Part shown: positions 38,314-52,500 of the stretch, piece by piece
How the letters are laid out: every line of letters begins with the position of its first letter
How positions within the stretch are numbered: position 1 is the stretch's first letter
The notes under the pieces: generated by a model
Databases searched by the model: none
What the model was told of the DNA's origin: nothing
The model's input: the letters and a program-made list of their open reading frames with translations, nothing else
Program-made: the position numbers and the translations under genes
NCBI GenBank assembly: GCA_964035795.1
Contig: OZ038320.1
Coordinates: forward strand, 19,362,589 to 19,426,588
DNA length: 64,000 nt
Direction of reading: 5' to 3'
Origin: Pterobdella sp. o SKG-2022
Taxonomy: Eukaryota; Annelida; Clitellata; Hirudinida; Piscicolidae

Positions 38314-40534
38314 ATTATGTTGAGATATTGATATTATTAGTATTTCAATCAATGTTGAGAAGGTTTTTGTTCCATTTATATGTACTAAATTGGCTGTGAT
38401 CTTTACAATTATTCCAATCATTCTATTGTGCATATAAAATTCAATTGAATTTTTAATAATTATTCAATTTTTTTTTCGAAAAAAATTAATAAATTTTCCA
38501 ACTTTCAAATCAAATCATAAACAGAACACAAAATGTTTCTGTAAAAATTCCAATAACCGCCGATAAAGCAAATTTATCCTAAATAGAAACGGAGAAGTAA
38601 AAATAGCTTTTTATAACTTAAAAATTATTCACTAGGATAAATAATGTTAACCTAATTGCAAACTTTTTCTGTATTTGTTCTAACTCTTGTTTTAATCCTA
38701 CGTCAGAATAACCTTTTCAATTGATGGCACCTATACGTGACGCATCGCACCTTTTGTTCACTATTCATTTCTGTTCAAGGACCAGTTTAAAAATCGATTG
38801 TCTAGTAAAATTCGTTAAAATTGGTCTTTAGCCTTTTTTATTGGTTTGCAAACAATTTTTTAATTAATATCAACATTCATATTGCTCTTAATTGAAAAGT
38901 TTTTCAATAGCCTGTGAAATAATTCTTCCGTAGTTTTCACAAAATGATAATATGATTCAAAATTATTGCAAAACAATTCCCAAATAATAGGAAAACATGT
39001 TTGAAGTGGTGTGAATTATTGAAAAGGTCTTGAACGCTTTCAATTTAACATCACCTTATAATGCTCCTTAAGTTTGATCACAATTATAGAAGAATTTTAT
39101 CTTAAAAGTTTCGAATCATTGATAAGAGTTTATTCTCCGAGAAAATTTACAAGGTATTTTTTCAGTTGTTTAGCTCACACCGCAAATTTTATTAAAATTT
39201 GCGCTCAAAGTTGGAAACATTTCCGCTAGAAAAATATATAAAAAAGTTTCTCAAAAAGTTGTTTATAAGTTTTATGATTTAAATAAATATTTATTTTTTT
39301 AGTTAAAACATACCTAAAGTCAATGACGAATGCCAAACATCACACGAGACCGAGAAAATAGAGATAATTATCGGAGGAAGTCTATCTGATTGATCGGTAT
39401 TTAATCGAATACGTCCAAAACCCACATAAAAACCTTTAAATGATCACGTCCATATAATACATCAATATGTTACACAGATGCATTTCAAAGACCGAGTTCA
39501 CACGAATGAAAAAAACGAAAAAATACGTTAACAGAATTTAGTCAGAATATTCAGCGATGCTAGAATTTAATATATGTTCAACAATTTCATCATATAAAAC
39601 AACAACGCCCGGGGCGATTAAGCACCAAATAACACTCGTTGCGTCTTAAAACTCCATTACAAGTGCCCTATACGAGGTTTTTGGTGGGTGATGCTTTATT
39701 AAAGCATATTTCTAACTGCCGCCTCCAGTTATTGTATAATTCAATTTAGAACAGTTTTATTTTTTTGAGTATAACTTCAATTTTTATTATTTTTGTTTTT
39801 CATATAAAATCACATTTTGAGCGTCCTAAAGACCATACGATAATTTAATTGCTTCCTGCAAGTGCTCATCTGAATTGTTGTGCTTAAAAGACGTTTGAAA
39901 AGGCATCGGACCTGTTTAAGAAACAAAAGGCAATAAATTTTCCATTTGTTGTGTTTGCATATTTCAAAACGAAAAGTTTCGCTTTTTTGGTCGTTGTTTT
40001 TGGTAGTTTTTATAGAGCTGAAAAAGCTTTAGAAGATAAATTTTGGAGTAATTAAAAAAACAACTTGGAAATACTTTTTTATTTAAAACCCAGTTACGCA
40101 AGTAATTAAGTTAATCCATTAAAAGCATATTCATTACCTAACAATGTTTCCCCGACTCAACTATCACACTGAAAAGCCTTATACATATGTTGCGTATAAA
40201 GCCTAAGAAAAGAATTAGGCGCACAGAACTATTGGTTGATGTAAAAGTTTTGAGAAAAAAGATAATTTTTATTTGGTTATTTTGTTTCAAAAAGCATTTT
40301 TTTGAAACTGTTCTTGTTTCAATTTTTGAGAAAATTTTAACAGTAAAAACTTTTAACATTTGAAATTGAAAAAATATTATTGGAAAAAGGTTTTTTAAAC
40401 TTTGAAATTGAAGATAAACATAGACAACCTTTATGAAAAAACACGTTCTTCTCAAATAGTCAAGCAATTAATTCAAGCAAAATAAACTAGCAACCGATAA
40501 AGGTACTTCAGGAATCTTCAAAAAAATTGACGAA
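38314..40534. other. Gene-free stretch between Atoh8 and the Ig/FN3 gene
   Basis: No coding exon, RNA gene or transposon recognised. Short less AT-rich islands occur at 38700-38765 and 39600-39725; they are candidates for regulatory DNA. Open frames on the minus strand near 40.1-40.5 kb have random AT-rich composition. Confidence 0.4.
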
Positions 40535-43500
40535 ATGCAAGCTAACATCCTTCAAAGCTACGCCTTCTTGATTCTCATTCTTTTTCGAATTCATCTTTCT
40601 AACTGTTCCTTAGAAGAAGAACATAATTTTGGTGAGTTGTACGTGATTGATGGCTTGTAGCGTTTTAAAATAGCACTTTGGAAACGTATGACATTTAGTT
40701 TCATGTATCATATTAAGAATAGAACTAAAATAAACAGTTTGAAAAATTTTAAAATCTTTGTTAGTCTTTATTGAAAAATTTTAAATTAAAATAATTTAAA
40801 CAAATAGTTGAATGTTTGCAAAGTTTGTTGAAATCGAATTAATTAAACGAAATTTGATCGCTACATGGTCTCTATCACATTGAACTTGTAATTGCATGAA
40901 TGATATGCTGTTTAATTAAAATTTAATGAAACTCATTTTCAATAGCAAACATATTTTGATCAAAATTTATTATCAAACACTGATGCTTTTATATAGAATA
41001 AGTTTGTAGGTTGAAATAAAAAAGAAGGTTGAAGCCTGTGAGAGGGAGATAGTCTTGCCTATACGTGAGGGACCGCTTGTCAAAATCTTTCAATACAAAA
41101 CATATGGAATTTTAATATCAATTGAGAGTTTAATTTCATCTTTTAATTACTCAAAAAATACATATTTTAATTAAATTTTAAGTAAAAAATTTTAATTTAG
41201 CTGTAAGATTTATTTCAATATCAAAAAAACTTTATTTAGAAGTTGAATTTGAAAAAAAGCAAAATAAATGAATTTAATTATTTGTACCGGTTGTCATCGT
41301 TGCAAAAGTGTTCCGATAAATGTGTTACTACTTTCTAACAATTTGAAATAGATAATTTAATCTTTAGAGAAAGTTTTTTGCAAATGCAAGTTGTGTGGTA
41401 GTTATATAAATGTAAATCAAATCTTTTCGAGAGCTCATTAAAATAAATTACAAAAGAATTATTTATTCCTAATTAATAACAATTTTAAATAAGGTCAAAA
41501 CAACATATTCACTCGCTACAGCAAAGGTGCCATAAAAATCAAAAAGTCTCGATTTAAAGTATCAATTAATACATGCTTTGAATAAACACTTGAATAATCC
41601 ACCATTACTTAAGACTTCGTTTTTCACAAGAGGTTTAAATACAACATAGATAAATCTTCGTGTTAGGGCAATTTGTATCTTCTCATTTACTCCCATAAAT
41701 TCCCTTATCTCAACATCGATAAATGAAGAAGAGCCTAACGGACCACTTAACGACGATCTCTTTTCAAACAAAACTGCTAATTTTTATGCTTTTTTCATTT
41801 CTTAGTTATCGGAGTTATTTTGAATGAAACTTTCCAGTTTGGGGAAAGCAATCTAAAAATTTCAATGAATGTACCGACATTTGAAATTTCTGGAACAATC
41901 AATGTTCTGCTTAATACTTATTTGGGATTCTTTAAACACCAATAATGAAAATTTTCAACATCAAAACAGGGTTTAGTTTCTAAAAATATAATTTTAAATT
42001 AAAATGTGCCGTTTGAGAATATATAAACACCAATTAACACTCATTGTTCTGATAAGGGTTTAGTAATATGAGCAATCTGTTTAAACTGTTCTGTTTCGAG
42101 AAGTTAATAGATATTGCATCGATAAATACATTTGAAAGAACAAAGAAGATTTCGAAACATTTAAACCCAGACATTTTGCTATCATTTTATATCAATCATT
42201 TAAAGATAGTGCTTCAAGACGATATAAAGTGATATGCAGAATGAATCTCATCTCTACTACTGGCGATGAATATCGCACGAAATATAAAAACAATGCTTTT
42301 ATGTTTTTTTTTAATTATGGAAAAATATTTCAAACTTTTTTTAAAGAAATAATCCACTTAAAATAGTAGTAAGAATATTTTACTCTTAAAAAACATAAGC
42401 CTATCACGTAAGTAGCAACATCTCGTACAGGCAGTAACAAATAATCTATTTAAAAACAATTTAAAGGAGAATTTTAGCTCAAATCTTCATTTTTATAGTC
42501 ACAAATTTTTGTGAAATTTGATAATTCAGAAAAAATAAATTCGAAATGAAACATTTATCTCCGAGGTTTGTTTCAATGAAGACGATTTCATGCCTGGCAC
42601 GTATCATTTTTAATTTTAAAAATTTTATGTTTTTCGATGTAAAAAATTTTGAATTATTCAATTAGTTTAATGTAAAAAAAAACCAGGAATACAACCACGA
42701 CTACATACGCATTGGCCTCCTAATCAAAACCTGCTTAGTGTAACCCAACAGGCAATCAATCAATCAGACACCATATATGGACACATTAAAAACCACAATG
42801 TTTAAAATATGCCATTTTGTAGAAGGGATTTCCTTATTTTAAAGGATCTTTAATAATAAATAAGTTTTTTCGAATTTATTTTTCTATTTTTAACTGTAAA
42901 AATTAAAAAAATTTTTCAATGGCATAAAATTAAATTCAAAACCTTAATTGAGAAATTGAACTATTAATGTAGGAGGGTACTTTTTGAATTTGCTAGAGCA
43001 TAATTTATTGATGTGGTTAGGAACTGGCAGAAAGATAAGTACCTACAAAACAAAGAACTTTAAATAAACTATAAAACTTTTTTAATCTTTCCACATTTAT
43101 TAAGTTTCATTATCTCTTTTAATTATTCTGCTAAATTTAGTTTGTTTCATCTTAATAAATTAAAATATTTTTGCATTATTTTCACAAAGGAATCGAAAAA
43201 ACTACTTTTATGAACATACTATTTTTATAAACCTTAAATGTGAATATTTTGACATACAAAAAAAGTTCAAAATCTAACTGGGTTATATTTTTGCAATCAA
43301 CTTATTTTATAACTTCAAAATTAATTCAAGCATAAAGTTTTAGAGAACAATGAATTTTGTATGAAAAATCCAATTTAAACGGTATTTAAAATGTAGAAAC
43401 GGTTTCTAATGAATCTTAAATGAGTTATATTGAGTAAGCATATCTAAACTCTGGCCACAAAGCCGATATAATGCGGATGGAACTATAGCACATTTCAATT

Positions 43501-46500
43501 CTTTAGCAGTGCTTTGTCTTCAACTTCCATTATTCGCCAGAAAGAGATCTCAAAAAAAATTAATTTTCGTTCGAAGCTATAAAAAACAACTTCTTGTAAA
43601 ACGTTATTTTATGTTAAAAATTTATTTTTTTAAAGCTATAATTTTTTAGTAAAACTCATTATAGTTCTGATTATGCTCTCAAAAGTTTCCATTTGTACAT
43701 TCAAATTTGAATAATTAACCTTGAAATAGCTTCAAATAGTTGCATTTTTATCTCCAAAGTACACTAAATTTTCCGTTATTTTCTTTAGCTGAGTAAATTT
43801 TTATAATGTTGTGATAAAAACGACGTCAAAGATAATATTATAAATCTCTTTAATCTACCATATGACGAATCTTATCGAATAGGTTTCAGTTCAACTTAAT
43901 TACTTCAAAAGTGAATCAAAAAGCTTTGTTAAACTAAAAACATCAGCAATTTTTTAGAAATTTTTTTTCAAACCGCCTGGCACTAAAAAAAGACAGCACA
44001 AAGCTGTTTCTATCTCTTAAATGATGGTCTCCATTAGTTAAGAAAGTATCCAACTAGACATATATCAAATAAGCTAAAACAAATGTCAAAATGTTGAAAA
44101 TCTTTTACTCCTAAATTTTTCAAAAAAAATCTCAAAAAATGTAAATGATTAAGAAGTTAAATTGTGTAGTGGAGCATTAAAAAGGCAATTTAGAGACAGA
44201 GGGCAAAAGCCAGCATGCATGTTGATAACACAATGCATTTAAAGACTTAACTTTGCTCATTTTTTATATGAAATTTCAGTAAGTTTTCAAATGGCATAAA
44301 GAATGTAAATGTTTTTTTGTTATGTTTCTTCGGGTCTTCTTTTTTTTTTAAATTTCAGGTTATCTACATAAACAATTTTCGAATTTTTTTGAAACTGATA
44401 ATTACTTCATAAAACTCAATTAACTATAACAATTCTCAAATCCTCTTGTTTTACTCTGTAGAAAACTTCAAAGCTAACTTTAACAGAAGAATTAGGCTTG
44501 AGAGAGTATTTAATGGTGAAAATAAAAACAACTAGCATTATAAAACATTGCTAGATTATTTTAATTATCTTTCGATTATTTTTGAATTTTAATACATGCA
44601 AGCATTTTATTTTCTAATTTGTTCTGTAAGCTAAAACTTGAAATAATTTATGTATTAAGTTTCATAGAAACACTTTTTTGCTTAATTAGTTGACATTTTC
44701 TGCTATAAAATTATTTCAATACCCTAGATGTATTTGCATTATAATTATATTAATTCCTATACTTTGAAAACAATTCTCCAAAATTTTTAGTTAACACTAA
44801 TTAGAACTAATTATTCATACTATGAACCAATAACACTCAAAACGTGACAGCGCGGATGCTATGGCCGAAAGTTGCCTATTCAATGTATAAACTAATGCAT
44901 TAAAAAAACTAATTAAAATATTGCCAATCTTTCATCGAACTAAAACCAAATTGCTTTCATAACTTGGAGCAACTTATTAAATTTATGGGGTTCTTTTTAA
45001 TTCCAAAATGTATGTAGAAGTTGTTAAATACTACCTCACCACGCCAGAGTGTCGATAGGCTTTTCATACTAAAGTATACGGTTTTATAATGATAATTTAA
45101 TAAGAGGTTTTGAATATTTAGAAATTCTTTAATTTTTCTTGGTTGGTTTGAAAGTTTTCAAATACCACCATTTCTAAAGTTCTAGTTGGAAACATTTTGA
45201 AGTGAAAAACATTGAAAATTAGAAATTTCAAAGAAGAATATAAGGGTTTTAAAAAATATATTTTACTGCATAATAGTTATTATCGTCAGAGTCAAATAAA
45301 TTCCGCATTATTTTAAAAAACGGTAATGATTCTTATGTATCGCAAATAAAAAATTTTCTTGAAATTTTATGAAGTCGCCAAGTAAACCAAGAATATTATT
45401 GTTTTTAATAAAATCTTTTTCTATTTTTTCAAATTAAAATTGAAAATCTATTAAAAACTTCATAAGTAAAAATACTTTTGACTAAAATAATTTAATCTAA
45501 AAAGCTTAAGCAAATTAAAATAAAAGAGGGAACGAAACAAGCAAAGCGTTCGAGGATGCTACAATTGAATAAGTGACTCGCTTCGATTAGGCCACGTCTA
45601 ACACACTCATAAACTTCCCTGTATCCTTTTGCATCATTTATATTATTTTCAATTAATTGATTCAAACAATTTTTTTTAATAATAAAAACTTGCTCAGCAT
45701 ATAAAGTAACTTTGCGCTAGTTTTAGAAAATACTTCGAAGAAAAATGCATCTCATAAAACAAATTAACTAAACATCACATATATAAACATTCCAAAAAAC
45801 TTTTTCCTAAACATACATATAAAAAACTGAAAAAATTTATTATTAAACTAAAAAAATAACAGCATCCATATCGGAGGACGAATATGTTAAAAGCAGTCAG
45901 AAAGGCAGATAATTAGCTGTAAGTGGATGACGTACGACTTTTGACGTATGTGAGTTGTGTTTTGAGAAGGTCAAATGGGATTCGAATCGCCAGACTGAGC
46001 CTTAAAACAAACTTTTGTGTTTCTATAAAAGGATGCTATGGCTTTCAAATAAAAAATATCTTTGGTGATGATAATCGTTGGCTTTTTAAAGACTTTGAGA
46101 GAGATTTTAATGGCTTTGATGGCCTTTTTGAAAAACATAATGCGCTTGATAAGATGATATGATATAATAATGCTTTATATGTAAATTAAAATCAGTAAAA
46201 ACGAAAATTTTGAATGAACGAATAATGTTCAACTTAATAAAAACTTCAAGAACTCGATACTGTTTTTATACAAAAATATTCATATTTATTATTTTAAAAA
46301 ACAAGTATTGGATTAATTTGAAAGCCAAATAAAGAAATAGACAGACAAAAAGTTGCAAATAAAACATAAAGACAATATAAAAGAATGGCAACAATACAAG
46401 GGCACAGAAGTGACTTGGAGTTATTGAATCTAAATCGAATGCCAGTCTTCACGTTCTCAATAAAATATTCTTTATTTATAATCTATTGTACATTACAAAA

Positions 46501-49500
46501 GTTGAATAATCTATTTTATATAACTTTGAGTCTATATAAATACTGAATTATTTAAAATAAGTAGCGTAAAACAATGAACAATGCAGTAAAACTGGGAAAT
46601 GAAATGTCGTTAGTATGAAACTTAATACTGATCACTAGTGACAGTCTATACAGAGGATCTTCTGAAGAAGTTGCTTCGAAAAAATTTTTATTTGTACATG
46701 CTTCGAGTGGAATTATTGTGTATTAAAAGTAAATTAAAATAAAATAATACTTTGGCTTTGATGTTTAATTTCGCATGTGCGTCTTTTTCGCATGCTGTGG
46801 CGCATGATGGTGTTGTTTGCACGTGAAATATGCGTGAGTTGGAAGTCGGGATAAAGATTGCTTGATAAAAAAATCTAGCATTTAATAAAAAAAATGAAAT
46901 AATTCAAAATTATGCGAATTTTCTAGAAACGAAATTGGAAACTTTATTTATAATCCTTTAACACGTTCAAACTGTCATCTTGTGAGCTTTGATGCGTTTG
47001 TTAGGAAAAGATAACAAAGATCTTCACAAATAATAAATTCATGTAACACCTCACAGTGAAATTTAAATAATTTTTCTAAAATATTTATAGAATGCTAAGA
47101 AATCTTTGAAATTATATACGTTTATAAGCATTTACATTTGGATTTTCATAAAACTGAAACTTGCATAAGATTTAAGTACCTAGTTTGAATTTGATTTTAC
47201 TTATAATTTCAAAAGTTACAATACAGTGAAGATCGGCATATTGTCTTCAACCTTTATGACGCTCTACCAGACGTTTGCTTGAGCATCTTCAAACATTAAA
47301 AAGATTTAAACTCTTTTTCATTTAGACTTTAACATGTTCTTCATTCAGAAAATCAAATAAAATCAATAAAACATAAGCAAAATTCTTGCAAAACTTTGAT
47401 ACTCTTATAACAAAAGACATTTGGAATCTTTTAAACACTCTTCCATACACAACATGTGTATTTATTTCTCCCCAACCTCCAGCACTAATGACTGAATTAG
47501 GCTTATTTACTTAGCACTCAAGACGCCTCCTCACTATTCCCCTATGACTTTCAGCCATTATTCTAGCGCCGAAAACTTTTTGCTCTTTTGCTTGCTTTTT
47601 GTGATAGCTTACAGTGATTTATAGATACAATTTAGTAATTTATATTGCTTTCATTTTATTTTACGATCTTTCTGGAAGTTTTTTTTGTTTAGTCAAAAAT
47701 GTTTCAGAGTAATTCTTTAATTTCCAAGCAAAAAAACTTATTTAAAAGTTTATTGCCGAAGATTCAAAATTTTTGAGCAATGATGAATCACTTGGTTGGA
47801 CATAAGTTGCTGCAAAAACGAGCCTCAATCTATCACTTATAAAGACCCTTAAATATTTTTCAATACTGAGAAATACTAAAAAGCCATTAAAACCATTGCA
47901 CTAAGATTAATGAAAAAAAGTAACTCTTTGAAATTTTCACATTTATCAATACCAAATATCTAAAAGATACAAGAAACATGAAGAAGTTTTGAAAAATCTT
48001 GGTTCATTTAGTTAACTTTTCAACCCTTCTATACAAAACGTCAACCATTCAGTCTGCAAACTACTAATAGAGTACACGATCAATCATATGCTTAAATCAT
48101 CAGGCTACTTGCTACTAAGCCTTGGAAGTTGAAGCATCACTTTTCAATTTGTCAATTTTAAAAATCACTACATGCATTTTAATTTGAAAATTATAAACTT
48201 CTTTGAAGGCATCAGAGTTAGTGAGAAGCAACAATGAATTTCCTTTTTAATATCAATAACTATAAAGCTTGTTTTTCATCATACAAAGAGTATTTTTCAT
48301 TTTTAGAAATCATGCCAATTATTTGCTTTTTCAGTTTTTTAAAGATACAACAATTTGTCAGAGGTATTTGTCTTTTTGGTTATGAGAAATTTTTAGTTTA
48401 CTCAGTATATTACGAATGCTCAGTAAATAAATGATCTTTTAGCTTTTCGAGAATTTTTACTCAAAATAAAACAAGATGATCTTTGATGACAATTGAAAAT
48501 ATAACTGTCACAGCACCACAAAAAAGTTTTTAGAGCTCAAATTTAAGCAGTAAGTTTTTGATTCTATGAAAATATTTTATTCAACTTTCAATTAAAAATT
48601 TTTATTTGTACATCAAAGTTTAAATGAATATTTTGATTTGCTTACATTTTACATAAGGACTAATGTTGTAATTCGAACGAAGCATTCAATATAATAAGCC
48701 ATTATGGTAGTTCTTTTTTTAATTAATTATCGCTTTGAAAATAAAGCTTTAAAACTACAAAAGAGTTTATTTTTCTTAAATATTTACGACTCAGATACGA
48801 ACCTTCAAACTCTAAGGCTCAAACATTCAAGGGTTAATAATACAGAATGGGACTTTTTTAAAAATACCCAAAAATAAGACAAAAACTCTTATATATAAAA
48901 AATCATCATTTTTTCATTTCATTAAAAATATAAAAAAATTGAAATAGGAAATTAAGGAGTTGATGAAACAAGTCTTGTTTGCTGAGAAGAATAAGAAGCA
49001 ATTTGAGTTAACTATGCGTGAAAAGAAAGAAAATTGTTTGATTGGTAAAAAAGAATATTATGATTCGCTAGAAACTAAATTTTTGCGTTAAATTTTTATA
49101 AAATTTTAAATTTTCACTTCTCGTCAAAAAGCCAAGTAAATGATACAAACTTAAACCATTAATTTATAAGTTTTTTCGACCAGTCAAAAGTATGGAACTA
49201 TATGCTCTTATTGATTACTAGCATGGCGACGTTTTTCTGAGTCATAATTTTACCGATATCTAGATATCGTTAATCACAAGCGTTACAATAGTTTCTATCG
49301 ATTGCAATGTCCTAATCCTTTCAATTCCTCTTCACACAACCACCGCATGTCATGCTCCATGCACGTGTTTTCCATTCAACCTGCATGTATTTTTAATACC
49401 ATGCAAGGTTTAATTTATTTATGAAGCTTATTTTTTTATTATTGAGTGCAGGGTTATTTATATATCTTTTTAGGAAAAGTTTCATTTATTTGATTAAGGG

Positions 49501-52500
49501 GTGATGTACGCACCTCAAACATGTTTTAACATTTTCTATAATACAATGAATACTGCTCAAAATATTCGCTTTGAAAGCCACAATAATCTAATTTGTGTGC
49601 TCCGGATTGAGTCACAGAAGTTGATTAAGAAGGGATTTTTCCATGGACCAATGAACTGATACAATTTACAGAAGAACAGTAAATGTTTGCCCGGATATGT
49701 TAATACTGTTTTTTAATACGTAATGCTCTTAAATTGAATATTTTTAAATTAGTTTTTTAATCGAAACAATCCCATTTCAAATAGATGAAAATTTTTATAG
49801 ATGTTTTAATTAGAATATTTGGAGTTCCAAACTTCAATCTGTTTGCCATCATTTCGCCGATAATGTTTAATTGTTTAGACTATACAAAAGATTCATGTTT
49901 GGGAAAGACTGATAAGGGTTGTTTTCAACTATTTTTGAATTACAAAAAATACACTATCAGTTTCTGAAATCAATGGATAAGCCATCTGAAAGGTTTGTAG
50001 GAAAACGAAAAACTATTTGTCGATAATTTTTTCATTTTGACTTCTCGCGAATGCATAAATTATTTATCGAAATAAAATTTCGAACAAAACCAATTTTATT
50101 AGAATAATTTTCCTAAGCATTGAAGGTACATATAAAAACTCAAAAAAATGTATCTGAATAATTTAAAAAACGCGCGTCATAAAACCAACAATAACACTGC
50201 AGTAAAATGAAGGAAGGTGATTGTAGATGTATCAAGAATGACATCACGAGCCTCGAAATGGCTACATAATATGCCTGATGAGCATAAAAGTGCATCAAAT
50301 AACAATCAACAAAGAACTAAAAGTCGTATGAAATAACAATTACCAAAAAGCATAAAAGCAATGTTAATAAAATAAATTGTTTTTTAAAGAGTTCTGACAT
50401 AGCACTAAGAAGATCATCTGTCCCGATAAAATGAGGATGTTGTATTACGTTTCACATTTTTCCAAGTTTTTTCTTTTTTTAAAGAGCGGATGATTTTATG
50501 AAATACGACTTGACATATTCTTTAATAGAAAGCGTTAAAAACGCTATAGAACGTTAATATATTGTTTGAGCGGAACCAATAAGGTATGGGAATATCGTAT
50601 TAAAGCTCCATTGTCATTCTTATTATTCGTATTGAATCACATTCGATATGCTAGCCTATTCCAATAATATTTTTATTAACAATCTTTGATTTATTTTTTT
50701 CTTTTTTATTCAAAAACGATTGCGTCGAATCGAAAATACCCAACTAGTTCGTTATCGCATTTTCTGTTGTTGAAAAAGACATGTAATCTTCAAACCCCTA
50801 GATATAATGGTAACTTTTATAAGACCTGAGTGCTTGTATGAATTCCTTATTTGTTACTTGATTCTTTGATTCTACTCCATCATAATTACTATCTTTTAAA
50901 ACCTCCTCTCGCCAATATTAAAATTCTCAATTTATGCTGATTTCGAAAAAAAGTATCTTTTAGAATATTTCATCAAATTTTACAAATAAAAATGTTTATT
51001 AATATACTCAAAATTTTTGACAAATTCTTTTAAAAATGAGAAAGTAGTTGACTTGGAAAGTTTTTTGATTTATAAAACTAGAATTTTTTAAATAAAAAGT
51101 AAATATTTTACACAGAGTTTAAAATCTTCAGCCCGTCGGAATATATGAAGATTAATGTTGGTCAGTTCGTGGAGTTCCAATGCACAGTGTCTGATCCAGG
51201 TGTTATTCAAGTTTTATCAATAAGTTCATTCACTAAAATACTTCAAAATGAGATTAAACTATTGTTTAAACTTATTATTCTTTAATCACTATAAAATTGA
51301 TTATAACATTTTTAATTCTTACTAGCACATACACGCTTCTAGAGAAAATCACAGGATACTACTGGTCCCATGCAAACATCATATCCCAGAATGAAAACTG
51401 CTTCGCAAAAAATTGCCAAACAGGAAAAAAAGATGAGAATACCGTTTTTTTACTGTTGAGTGATATTTCTTTAGAAAACCAAGGAGAATACAAATGCCAA
51501 GTTGTTTGGAACAATGTTGTACGCACTCTCAACCATACTCTAGTAGTGATAGGCTAGTTCATTATAACATGTTTGAACACAACGTGTATGAAACAGATTA
51601 AGCAAAAAGTTACAAAACAAAATAGAATAGTGATAAAACTAGTGTTCCAAATAAAGCTATTTAGTTTTAAAAAGTTACTAACCTGTCTAAACATCATAAC
51701 TATTTTAATTATATCATTTCAGCTTCCCCAACTATCACGGATTTTGGAACTATAGATTTCAATTTAAAAGAAGGAGAAGATTTATCGATATTTTGCGATG
51801 CTACGGGAATCCCTGAGCCTTCAGTTGCTTGGCTCAAATACGTGAGCACGTCTTTTTGAATGTTCTCAAGCATAAATTTGTTAATGAAGAGTGACTCAAA
51901 ATTTCAAAATAAGCATATTATTCTCGTGTTTTATGTATTGATGTAATGAGCAGTTTATGCTAAACATTGAAGGACTATGTAGACTATGAGTATTCCTGGG
52001 CTCCTGTGAGTGAGGATGGCCCATCGTTCACCATCACTGATGCACAAAGATCTCACGCCAGTCAGTATAAGTGTTTAGCAAAAAATGAGGCTGGTGAGAC
52101 TGAAAAAGCAATCAACGTCCATATATTATGTAAGTTTTTTAATTTGAATTTCATTCAACTATGAAATTTATTGTGCGGGTAATTTTGAAAAATTTTAGGA
52201 TTATTTAAAAAAAAAATTTTCATTGAAGTATAAAAATTTCAAAAATTCACAAAAATATTTTTCACAACACAGTTAAACCAACAGCACTGGTGGATTACGA
52301 CAGAGTGCACTGCGGTGTTTCATACCAGTGCACATTAGAATGCAGGTTCGATGCTTACGACAAGGTGGAAGTGGAATGGAGTTTTCCTGGTGTTTGGGAG
52401 CCTCCTGTCAATTGGAAACAAAGTAGGCTTTTATTTCATGATTCTGTTTCGTTTATTCAAATTATGACAAGTTTTTTTTAAATTGAAAACATAATTATTC

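Noticed and set aside
40138..40467. 109-codon minus-strand frame near the adhesion gene start
   Set aside because: Composition is Phe/Lys/Ile/Leu as expected of random AT-rich DNA; no motif seen.
45923..46162. 79-codon plus-strand frame in the long intron
   Set aside because: No recognisable domain, no splice partners in phase, and length is within chance expectation for this much sequence.
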